Positions 52,313 through 60,191 of a DNA stretch of 64,000 nt are shown one piece after another (positions within the stretch are counted from its first letter, which is position 1; every line of letters starts with the position of its first letter). The notes beneath the pieces are model-generated. The model was not told the DNA's origin. It worked only from the letters and a program-made list of their open reading frames with translations, and searched no databases. The position numbers and the translations under genes are program-made. Source of the stretch: Alphaproteobacteria bacterium (lineage in GTDB: Bacteria > Pseudomonadota > Alphaproteobacteria > Caulobacterales > Hyphomonadaceae); contig JAHJYW010000048.1 in NCBI GenBank assembly GCA_018827375.1, positions 1 to 64,000 on the forward strand, given 5' to 3'.

Positions 52313-53842
52313 ATGCGTCCCGTCAGAGCCGTGTTCGTATCCCTTGCTGCGCTTGCAGTGTCTGCCATGCCTGCGATTGCGCAGGAGGGTGGCAATACAG
52401 ACGAGATGGATGCCGCGCTGGCAGCAGGCTGGAAAGCCAGCTTCACTTGCTCTGACCTGTTCAATGCCGGCCAGTCCATGGCGGAGATCGCGCAGAACGA
52501 TCTCTCGGGCATCTATCCCGATTACCAGCGTGCCTATGACAAGCTGCCCGGCGCGCAGGTGAACACGATGCAGAAGACCGTGTCGGTGACCTATTCAGCC
52601 ACGATGCCGCCGCGTATTTCCGCCTGGCGCCCGGGCTTTGGCTGTACGCAGCTGCCGATCGGGGCTGATACGAGCCAGATTGCTTTCCTGCCGCATTTCG
52701 CCAGCTGGCCCGCTGCGCCCGCCGCTGACCGGGGCAGTGCTATTGGCTCGAACGTGAAGATCCAGCTGCGCACCGAAGAGGCCGAACGGCTGGAATTGCC
52801 GGTCTCGTCGGCCTTTGATGAGCGCACTTATGGCAATGGCACGCGCACAAGCGCCGTGCTGGTCGTGCGTGACGGTCAGGTCGTGGCCGAGCGCTATGCC
52901 CTTGGCGTCGACCATGAGACGCCGCAGCGGACATGGTCTGTCGGCAAGTCCATCGCAGCCACCGTGCTGGGCGCCGCGCGCCGCAACGGGCTGATCGATA
53001 TCGATTATCCGGCCGTGATCGACGACTGGAACAATGGCGCCGATCCGCGCCGCAACATCACGATCCGCAACCTGATGCACATGGCGAGCGGCCTCGACAG
53101 CGGCGAGAGCGGCTCGCGCACCGACCGCATCTATTTTGGCGGTGGCCGCGTGATTGACCAGTCAGCCAGCAAGGTGCTGGAGGCGGCGCCGGGAACGCGC
53201 TTCAAGTATTCAAACAATGACACGCTGATCGCGATGCGCAGCTTGCGTGAGGCGATGAAGGATGATGATGCCTTCCACCGATTCCCGTATGAGAAAGTGC
53301 TGAACAAGATCGGCGCAGCCCATACGACGATGGAAATCGACTGGAACGGTGATTTCATCGCGTCGAGCCAGGTCTGGTCAACGGCGCGCGACCTTGCCCG
53401 CGTGGGCCAGCTTTACCTGCAGGACGGCATGTGGGGCAATGAGCGCCTGCTGCCGGAAGGCTGGGCGAAATTCGTGCGCACACCGGCGCCAGCCCAACCG
53501 GCGACAGGCCCTGGCTATGGCGCGCAATTCTGGCTGATGACCGATGCGCCGGGTGTGCCGTCGGACGTCTATTACATGGCCGGCAATCGCGGACAGTATG
53601 TCGTCATCGCGCCGAGCATGAATGCCGTGATCGTGCGGCGTGGCTATGACGCCAATGGCGGTGCGGGTTTCCAGATCAATGATTTCACGCGCGACGTGCT
53701 TCTGGCCCTGCAGGCGGCTGACAATGAGCGCGCGGCACAGCGGTCGCAGGCCGAGCTTGATGCCCAGATGGAAAACATGACGCCGAAGGAACGCGCGAAA
53801 TTCCTCGCCGACCAGCAGGCCACGCAAGCCCAGCCGAACTAG
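52313..53842 (+). CDS. Serine hydrolase, class C beta-lactamase-like, with N-terminal extension
   Basis: This exported 509-residue protein has a signal peptide ending AIAQ and an extra N-terminal region with two cysteines (FTCSDLF, GFGCTQLP). A penicillin-recognising hydrolase domain follows, with Ser209xxLys212 in WSVGKS, KYSNNDTL (Tyr-x-Asn) and YMAGNRGQYVVI. A charged helical tail (residues about 460-509) ends it. The start is the ATG at 52313, after AGGAGAG. It may be an esterase or a peptidase acting on the wall. It is divergent from the tandem lipoproteins. Confidence 0.88.
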   Translation: MRPVRAVFVSLAALAVSAMPAIAQEGGNTDEMDAALAAGWKASFTCSDLFNAGQSMAEIAQNDLSGIYPDYQRAYDKLPGAQVNTMQKTVSVTYSATMPPRISAWRPGFGCTQLPIGADTSQIAFLPHFASWPAAPAADRGSAIGSNVKIQLRTEEAERLELPVSSAFDERTYGNGTRTSAVLVVRDGQVVAERYALGVDHETPQRTWSVGKSIAATVLGAARRNGLIDIDYPAVIDDWNNGADPRRNITIRNLMHMASGLDSGESGSRTDRIYFGGGRVIDQSASKVLEAAPGTRFKYSNNDTLIAMRSLREAMKDDDAFHRFPYEKVLNKIGAAHTTMEIDWNGDFIASSQVWSTARDLARVGQLYLQDGMWGNERLLPEGWAKFVRTPAPAQPATGPGYGAQFWLMTDAPGVPSDVYYMAGNRGQYVVIAPSMNAVIVRRGYDANGGAGFQINDFTRDVLLALQAADNERAAQRSQAELDAQMENMTPKERAKFLADQQATQAQPN

Positions 53843-53854
53843 GCCCGAAGGAGC

Positions 53855-54538
53855 CTATTTCGTGCCCATGCCGGATTCCGGCAGGGGCTTGAGATTGGTG
53901 ATCGTCTGGCGTTCGGACTCGCTGAAATCCTTCATCATGGCCGACCCGTTGATGTCGACATTTATGCGGGCGATGTGTGTGCGCCCGTCGGGCGCGCGGG
54001 AGCAGTCGAAATTCAGTTTGAACGTCTTGATCTTTGCCACGGGTAGGGGGCGGAACGGCTTTTCCGACACCATCTCGACTGACAGGATGGCGGGATCGTC
54101 CTTTGCCACGACGACCTTCCCGGTCAGGTATTTGTAGACATCGTCGAGATCGTCGGGCTTGGCGCCCTTTTGCGGCTTGAATGTGTAGGTCGCGGTCGTG
54201 GGCGTCTCGGAGACGAGCGCCGCGTCATCGGGAATGTTTTCGCCGAAGCCCTGGCACCAGATGTCGCCATCCGTGTCAGCGTCCATCTTGTCGACCAGCT
54301 TGCGGAAATCATCGGTCCAGTCCTTTTCAGGTGGTGAAATAACGGTGAGGCGCTCGCCTTCAGGCCGGGACGGGTCGATGCGGAGCATGGCATCGGTGTC
54401 GCTGTTCTGGATGATCACGTCGAACATGTAGAGCGGGCCGTCCGCCCTGGCAGCGAGGGCGTCTTGCAGCGGGGTGCCCGCGGCGGCGTGGAAGGGCAGC
54501 AGCGCGAGCAGTGCGAGCGGGAGGTAAGCGTGGCGCAT
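53855..54538 (-). CDS. Hypothetical exported protein
   Basis: This 227-residue protein has a signal peptide (LLALLPFHAAA, to about residue 20) and a mostly beta, acidic periplasmic domain. Visible features are PLYMFDVIIQNSDTDAMLRI, DKMDADTDGDIWCQGFGE and LNFDCSRAPDGRTHIARINV, with two cysteines that could pair. I recognise no family. It is divergent from the Lhr-type helicase (107 bp between starts) and convergent with the serine hydrolase gene. Confidence 0.65.
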   Translation of the reverse strand: MRHAYLPLALLALLPFHAAAGTPLQDALAARADGPLYMFDVIIQNSDTDAMLRIDPSRPEGERLTVISPPEKDWTDDFRKLVDKMDADTDGDIWCQGFGENIPDDAALVSETPTTATYTFKPQKGAKPDDLDDVYKYLTGKVVVAKDDPAILSVEMVSEKPFRPLPVAKIKTFKLNFDCSRAPDGRTHIARINVDINGSAMMKDFSESERQTITNLKPLPESGMGTK

Positions 54539-54645
54539 GATCTGTCCTTCGATTCGGCGTGAGGTTGTGTGAGAGCAGCCTTCACCTGAACCGGGCCTGA
54601 AAATAAAGAGGCAACGTCTCCGTCTTGCGTTAGTTTAATCCGGAC

Positions 54646-57135
54646 ATGCCCGATAGCGCCGCCCTGACATTCACCCTGCCGGAGCCCTTTGCGGGCTGGT
54701 TCGCTGCGCGTGGCTGGCAGGCGCGGCCGCACCAGCTGGCGCTGACGGAAGCGGCGCTGGCGGGCGAGAGCGCTCTGCTGATTGCGCCGACGGGCGGGGG
54801 CAAGACGCTGGCGGGTTTCCTCGCGAGCCTGATCGAGCTGAAGGACAAGGGGCGGCAGTCGAACAGCGGCATCCCGGCGCTGCACACGCTTTATATCTCG
54901 CCACTCAAGGCGCTGGCGGTGGATGTGCAGCGCAACCTGATGGCGCCGGTGGGGGAGATGGACCTGCCGATCCGCATCGAGACGCGCACGGGCGACACGC
55001 CAGCGCATGTGCGCCAGCGGCAGCGGCGCAACCCGCCGGACGTCCTGCTGACGACGCCGGAACAGCTCGCGCTGTTCATTGCCTCGGACCACGCCAAGGA
55101 CTTCTTCGCTGACCTGAAATGCGTGATCATTGACGAGGTGCACGCGATGGCCGCGTCGAAGCGGGGGGACTTGCTGTCGCTTGGCTTGGCGACGCTGGCG
55201 GAATGGGCCCCGGCCTGCCGGTTCATCGGCCTTTCGGCCACGGTGAAGGAGCCGGAGGAGCTGGCGCGCTGGCTGTCGCCGGAGGCGCGCATCATCAGGG
55301 CGCAGGGGGGTGTGTCGGCCGAAGTCGATATCCTTGTCTCCCGTGAGCGGATTCCATGGTCGGGGCATTCGGGGCGATTTGCCGTGCCGGAAGTGTATGA
55401 GGCGATCAAAAGCGCGAAGATGGCGCTGGTGTTTGTGAACACGCGCAGCCAGGCCGAGTTCATGTTCCAGGAGCTGTGGCGGGCGAATGAGGACGGGCTG
55501 CCGATTGCGTTGCATCATGGCTCGCTGGCCAAGGAACAGCGCGTGCGTGTCGAGGCGGCGATGGCGGCGGGACAGCTCAAAGCGGTAGTGTGTACCTCGA
55601 CGCTCGATCTTGGCATCGATTGGGGCGAGGTGGACCTCGTGATCCAGATGGGCGCGCCGAAGGGCGCGGCGCGATTGATCCAGCGGATCGGGCGGGCGAA
55701 CCACCGGATGGACGAGGCGAGCCGGGCTGTGCTGGTGCCCACGAACCGGTTCGAGGTGCTGGAATGCCGCGCGGCGGAGGCAGCAGTCGAGGCGGGCGAG
55801 ATTGATGGCGAAGGATTGCGCCAAGGATCGCTCGACGTGCTGGCGCAGCATGTGATGGGGCGGGCCTGCGGCGACGGGTTTGAACTCGCGCCACTCTACG
55901 ATGAGATCATCCGCGCGGCACCTTATGCGTGGCTCGATTGGGAGACGTTCGAGCGGATTGTCGATTTCGTGGCCAGTGGCGGCTATGCGCTGAAGACGTA
56001 TGACCGTTTCCACCGGATCGTGCGGCGGCCGGACGGGCGCTGGGTGGCGCGCACGCGGCAGGATGCACAGCAGCACCGGATGAATGTCGGCGCGATTGTC
56101 GAGGCGGTGCAATTGTCGGTGCGGCTGGCAAGCTTTGTAGGGAAGGGGCAGGCGGGCGATTCCAAGCGGACGATGCGGGCCGGCCACAAGCTGGGCGAGG
56201 TGGAGGAATATTTCATCTCCACGCTGGTGCCGGGCGACACGTTCCTGTTTGGCGGCGAAGTGCTACGCCTGATTGGCGTTGAGGGCCTCGACGCGCTGGT
56301 GGTTCGGGCGGTGGGCGAGAAGCCCGCCATACCGAGTTACAATGGCGGGAAATTTCCGCTGACCACATTCCTTGCCGAGCGTGTGCGCCAGATGATCCAT
56401 GACCCGGCGCAGTGGGACGGGCTGCCGGCGCCGGTGCGCGAATGGTTCGAGGTTCAGGTGCGCCGCTCCAGCATTCCGCCGCCCGACCATTTGCTGGTGG
56501 AGACCTTTCCGCGGGGCGAGCGGCATTACATGGTGTGCTATCCGTTCGAGGGGCGCCTCGCGCACCAGACGCTTGGCATGCTGCTGACGCGGCGGCTGGA
56601 GCGGATGGGGGCTAAGCCGCTCGGCTTCGTGGCGAGCGAATATGCCATGTCGGTCTGGGCGATGGAGGACATGTCAGGGCTCGACATGGGCGACCTGTTC
56701 CACCCGGACATGCTGGGCGACGACCTTGAGGAATGGCTGGACGAGAGCGCGTTGATGAAGCGGACCTTCGCGCATTGTGCACAGATCTCCGGCCTGATTG
56801 CACGCAACCTTCCGGGCAAGGAGAAGAACTCGCGGCAGGTGAGCTTTTCCAGTGACCTGATCTATGACGTGCTGCGCAGCCACGAGCCGGACCATATCTT
56901 GCTGCAGGCAGCGCGGCAGGACGCGTCGACGGGCCTGCTCGATGTGCGGCGCCTGTCTGACATGCTGGTGCGGATACGCGGCAAGATCGACCACAACGTG
57001 CTGGACCATATCAGCCCGTTTGCCGTGCCGGTGATGCTGGAAATGGGGCGAGAGCCTGTGTTCGGTGCCTCTGTTCAGGACGCCGTGCTGGGAGAGGCGG
57101 AGGCAGACCTCGTGCGCGATGCGATGCGGGATTAG
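54646..57135 (+). CDS. Ligase-associated DEXH-box helicase, Lhr-Core type (LHR)
   Basis: This 829-residue superfamily 2 helicase moves on single-stranded DNA and unwinds duplexes or RNA:DNA hybrids. Walker A is APTGGGKTLAGF (Lys53) and the DEVH box is at residues 163-166. The SAT motif GLSATVKEPEEL and motif VI QRIGRANHRMDEAS complete the two RecA domains. A winged helix and the Lhr-specific domain follow (ETFPRGERHYMVCYPFEGR, SEYAMSVWAMED). The length matches Lhr-Core without the long C-terminal extension of full Lhr. MPE is 2.3 kb downstream, with two genes of the opposite strand between them. Confidence 0.94.
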   Translation: MPDSAALTFTLPEPFAGWFAARGWQARPHQLALTEAALAGESALLIAPTGGGKTLAGFLASLIELKDKGRQSNSGIPALHTLYISPLKALAVDVQRNLMAPVGEMDLPIRIETRTGDTPAHVRQRQRRNPPDVLLTTPEQLALFIASDHAKDFFADLKCVIIDEVHAMAASKRGDLLSLGLATLAEWAPACRFIGLSATVKEPEELARWLSPEARIIRAQGGVSAEVDILVSRERIPWSGHSGRFAVPEVYEAIKSAKMALVFVNTRSQAEFMFQELWRANEDGLPIALHHGSLAKEQRVRVEAAMAAGQLKAVVCTSTLDLGIDWGEVDLVIQMGAPKGAARLIQRIGRANHRMDEASRAVLVPTNRFEVLECRAAEAAVEAGEIDGEGLRQGSLDVLAQHVMGRACGDGFELAPLYDEIIRAAPYAWLDWETFERIVDFVASGGYALKTYDRFHRIVRRPDGRWVARTRQDAQQHRMNVGAIVEAVQLSVRLASFVGKGQAGDSKRTMRAGHKLGEVEEYFISTLVPGDTFLFGGEVLRLIGVEGLDALVVRAVGEKPAIPSYNGGKFPLTTFLAERVRQMIHDPAQWDGLPAPVREWFEVQVRRSSIPPPDHLLVETFPRGERHYMVCYPFEGRLAHQTLGMLLTRRLERMGAKPLGFVASEYAMSVWAMEDMSGLDMGDLFHPDMLGDDLEEWLDESALMKRTFAHCAQISGLIARNLPGKEKNSRQVSFSSDLIYDVLRSHEPDHILLQAARQDASTGLLDVRRLSDMLVRIRGKIDHNVLDHISPFAVPVMLEMGREPVFGASVQDAVLGEAEADLVRDAMRD

Positions 57136-57148
57136 GGCTGGGCCCGTC

Positions 57149-58291
57149 TCAGGATGAGCGCTTGGGCACGGCAGGTGACGGTGTCAGCGCCGCGAGCCGT
57201 TCAAACACGCCATGCACCAGACGTTTCCAGAAGCCGAGGCGGCGCTCCGACACTTCTGCCAGCAGGAAGCAGGCAATGAGCGTGCCGGCGGCCATCAGCG
57301 CGGCGTGCAGCGGGTTGGCGCTGTCATAGGCGGGCAGACCGTGGAGGAAGGTCAGGATCGGATAGTGGAAGAGGTAGAGCGAGAAGGTCGCCCCGGCGCA
57401 CCAGCGGATGGCGGCCTCTGCGCGGGCGCCCAGCCAGTCGGCATTGCGGGCGAGGCGGTAGACGCCGAGGAAGTGCAGCGCCATCAGCGCGGCGATCCCG
57501 AAGTTCCAGATGAACTCGTCCGAAAAGCCGAAGAGCGCGTTGGGCGTGACCTGCTCGCCGAGCAGCTTGTAGGTATACCAGGTCAGGCGCTGGGGCATGT
57601 GCAGGGCGAGGGCGACGGCATAGATGGCCCAGGGCGCGATGGCGAGCAGCCAGCCCTTTGTGCGTGACAGAGAAGCGCCGTAGCCGCGCGCGACCAGCTG
57701 TTGCAGGCCGACACCCAGCAGCCAGCAGGGCCCAAGCAACAGCACGCGTGGGCCGACGACCAGCGCCATCAGCGCGAGGAGCAGGATACGCGTGCGGCCT
57801 TTGCAGAAGACGGCAACGCCGAAGCCGGCATAATACCAGGCCTCATAGGCGACCGACCAGAACGGGCCATTGGAGCCGACGCGTGTGTTGTCGGTCCACA
57901 TCTGCGTGGTGAAGGTGAGTCCCTGAAGGAGCTGGGCAATGCGGTCTTCGCCATTGTACCACCAGCCCTGATAAGCGCCCGGAACAGCTAGCGTACCGAG
58001 CGTGTCGAGCGCGAAGGTGAAGATCAGCGCCGGGATGATGACGGAATAGAGCCGGGCGATACGGGCCTCGGCATAGGCTGCCGGGCCGCGATCGCGTGCG
58101 AACGTGGTGAAGGCGATGACGAAGCCGGAGAGAACGAAGAAGACGACGACAGCGTCGCTGCCGAGGTTCATCTCGCGGATCCAGGCCATGTTGCCGTTGG
58201 TGAACCGGTCATAGCCCATATGCGAGGCAAACACGATCAGGGCGGCAAGGAAGCGAAGCGCATCGAGATAGATGGAGAAGCCGCGGGTCAT
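57149..58291 (-). CDS. Acyltransferase 3 family membrane protein
   Basis: This 380-residue protein has about ten hydrophobic segments. Acyltransferase-3 motifs are DALRFLAALIVFASHMGY near the N-terminus (active His in ASHMG), VFFVLSGFVIAF, RIARLYSVIIPALI and GPFWSVAYEAWYY, the last holding the conserved Glu. Such proteins acetylate sugars of the envelope or lipids from the inner membrane. Its start overlaps the stop of the sterol desaturase-like gene upstream by 4 bp, so the two are coupled and may act on the same lipid. Confidence 0.88.
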   Translation of the reverse strand: MTRGFSIYLDALRFLAALIVFASHMGYDRFTNGNMAWIREMNLGSDAVVVFFVLSGFVIAFTTFARDRGPAAYAEARIARLYSVIIPALIFTFALDTLGTLAVPGAYQGWWYNGEDRIAQLLQGLTFTTQMWTDNTRVGSNGPFWSVAYEAWYYAGFGVAVFCKGRTRILLLALMALVVGPRVLLLGPCWLLGVGLQQLVARGYGASLSRTKGWLLAIAPWAIYAVALALHMPQRLTWYTYKLLGEQVTPNALFGFSDEFIWNFGIAALMALHFLGVYRLARNADWLGARAEAAIRWCAGATFSLYLFHYPILTFLHGLPAYDSANPLHAALMAAGTLIACFLLAEVSERRLGFWKRLVHGVFERLAALTPSPAVPKRSS

Positions 58292-59316
58292 TCGGCAGCC
58301 ATCTGCTGCGGCGCGCGCCGCTCGCGCAGCACGCTGGCGGCTTCGGTGAAGGGTACTGCATAGGCGGTGACGAGGGACGTGTGAACCTGCGGCTCCGGCA
58401 CGCCATTGGCATCGGCCACACCGAACTGAAGCGCCTCGCGGCCCTGCGGGATGTAGAGCGTGCCGAAGGCCCAGTCCCAGATCGCGAAGACGAGACCGTA
58501 ATTCTTGTCATGATGGCGCGGGGCCATGGAATGATGGATCTGGTGCTGCGCAGGGCTAATGAAGACGTGGTCGAGCAGTGGTCCAAAATCGAGCCAGATG
58601 TGCGAATGGCGCAGGGCCCCGCCCGCGAAATTGAAGGCGGCGAAGATCACGCTGATGCCGAAGATCGTGGCCACGTCATACATGCCGAACAGGCCGTAAA
58701 TCACGCCGACGACCGGGCCGATGAAGAGCGCGTTCATCATCGCCAGCAGGAGATCGAACAGCGGATGGTTGCGCTTTGCGGTCAGCAAGGTGAGGTGCTC
58801 GGCGCTGTGGTGCAGCTTGTGGAATGGCCAGAGGACCGGGTTCTCGTGGTGCCAGCGGTGGTTCACGTAATAGGCAAAGTCGGCGGCCAGCGCGGCGAGG
58901 AAGGCCGCGAGCATGAGCATTGGAAACGACAGCGTCCCGTCGCCTGCCTCGCCGTGTAGGCCCGTGCCGACCTGACGGGCGACAAAGGCGACGATCAGGA
59001 AACGCAATCCGCGGGAGAGCAGGATCCGGAGGGGATCGAACAGGTGGTTGGCGAGGAAGACTTTCGCGTCAAGCAGGGATGAGCGCGAGAGATAGATGTG
59101 CGAGGGGACCAGGAAATTGACGAGGCTGGTGAAGCCTTCTTCGCGGATGGTCTTGCGGTTGAACACCCAGATCACGCTGCCGATCAGCAGGAAGGCGGCG
59201 AGGCCGGTCCAGTGGGTGCGGTCGCTCGTGCCGAAGGGAAGAAGGCCGAACAGCCAGTGCCCCACGCGCGGCGCGATGCCCATGGCATCGCTCAGGGAGA
59301 CTGCAGATTCGACCAT
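58288..59316 (-). CDS. Sterol desaturase / fatty acid hydroxylase family membrane enzyme
   Basis: This 342-residue di-iron membrane oxygenase has the histidine boxes HRWHH, HKLHHSAEH and QIHHSMAPRHHDKNYG in order, with about five membrane spans. Family members hydroxylate or desaturate sterols, fatty acids or carotenoids. The start at 59316 is preferred because GAGG lies 9 bases before it; a longer frame begins at 59358 without a visible ribosome site. It is translationally coupled to the acyltransferase 3 gene and lies between LHR and MPE, pointing the other way. Confidence 0.88.
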   Translation of the reverse strand: MVESAVSLSDAMGIAPRVGHWLFGLLPFGTSDRTHWTGLAAFLLIGSVIWVFNRKTIREEGFTSLVNFLVPSHIYLSRSSLLDAKVFLANHLFDPLRILLSRGLRFLIVAFVARQVGTGLHGEAGDGTLSFPMLMLAAFLAALAADFAYYVNHRWHHENPVLWPFHKLHHSAEHLTLLTAKRNHPLFDLLLAMMNALFIGPVVGVIYGLFGMYDVATIFGISVIFAAFNFAGGALRHSHIWLDFGPLLDHVFISPAQHQIHHSMAPRHHDKNYGLVFAIWDWAFGTLYIPQGREALQFGVADANGVPEPQVHTSLVTAYAVPFTEAASVLRERRAPQQMAAE

Positions 59317-59471
59317 CACCAACGACCTCGGCACATCATTTTTTGTCTGTTGCCTCATGCGGTTCTAGGGAAACATGTTTAAAGCCGTGTAAAGACAGGC
59401 GATTTTCCGGGCATCGCGCCTTGTGGAACAAGCGTTTGACCCGCCTCGCGATGCGGGCCACTTTCACCTCC

Positions 59472-60191
59472 ATGACTGCTGTTGCTGCGCGACCCTCGGA
59501 TACGATGCTGCACTTGTGCGGCGAGCTTCTTTTGCCGCTGCCGGAAGGCGCGCTGTGGTGGGCTGCCGAGCGCGTGCTGGTGGTGTCGGACCTGCACCTG
59601 GAAAAGGGCAGTGCCTATGCGGCGCGCGGGCAGATGTTGCCGCCTTATGACACGGGCGCGACGCTGAACCTGGTGGAGCGGCTGTGTGCGGCGTTGAAGC
59701 CGCGGACCGTGATTTCACTGGGCGACAGTTTCCATGACCGGGCAGCCGAGCTGCGCCTGCCAGCGCCCTATGCGGCGCGGATACAGGCGCTGACCGGGGC
59801 GCATGACTGGGTCTGGGTGGAGGGCAACCATGACCCCGACCCGCCGGCGCATCTTGGCGGGCGCGCGGCGAAAGTGTTGCGGATCGGATCGCTTGTGTTC
59901 CGGCATGAACCGACGGGCGAGGCGGGCGAGATTGCCGGCCACCTGCACCCGGCAGCGAAGGTGAAGGGGCGCGGGCGCATGGTGCGGCGGCGCTGTTTTG
60001 CCAGCGACGGGGCGCGTCTGGTGATGCCGGCCATGGGCACGTTCACCGGCGGACTGAATGTGCTCGATGCGGCCTTCGCGCCGCTCTTCCCGGAAGGCCT
60101 GATGGCCTTTGCACTGGGCGGCGAGCGCGTGTTTGCGGTGTCAGCGAAAAGCCTCGTGCCGGATGTGGCCGCAGCCCGCTGGCGGCTTTAG
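59472..60191 (+). CDS. pdeM: Ligase-associated metallophosphoesterase (MPE/PdeM)
   Basis: This 239-residue calcineurin-like phosphoesterase is of the ligase-associated type. Metal ligands are in DLHLEKG (Asp40, His42), GDSFHD, GNHDPD and GHLHPAAKV, and the preceding WWAAERVLVVSD is typical of the family. Biochemically studied relatives hydrolyse 2',3'-cyclic phosphodiesters and DNA phosphodiesters. The start at 59472 removes a 43-residue frame that runs through the divergent promoter. The gene's end overlaps the convergent AsmA-like gene by 4 bp. It is the fourth member of the repair set after LIG, EXO and LHR. Confidence 0.92.
   Translation: MTAVAARPSDTMLHLCGELLLPLPEGALWWAAERVLVVSDLHLEKGSAYAARGQMLPPYDTGATLNLVERLCAALKPRTVISLGDSFHDRAAELRLPAPYAARIQALTGAHDWVWVEGNHDPDPPAHLGGRAAKVLRIGSLVFRHEPTGEAGEIAGHLHPAAKVKGRGRMVRRRCFASDGARLVMPAMGTFTGGLNVLDAAFAPLFPEGLMAFALGGERVFAVSAKSLVPDVAAARWRL

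Noticed and set aside
54415-56187. A 590-codon open frame antisense to the Lhr-type helicase
   Set aside because: The translation is rich in Arg, His and Pro with no domain, and it mirrors the helicase gene, whose motifs are intact.
43989-60191. Reading this region as an antiviral defence island (helicase, nuclease, phosphoesterase, Hsp70, protease)
   Set aside because: The helicase, nuclease, phosphoesterase and ligase each match the known ligase-associated repair families, and no integrase, tRNA boundary or base-composition shift is seen.
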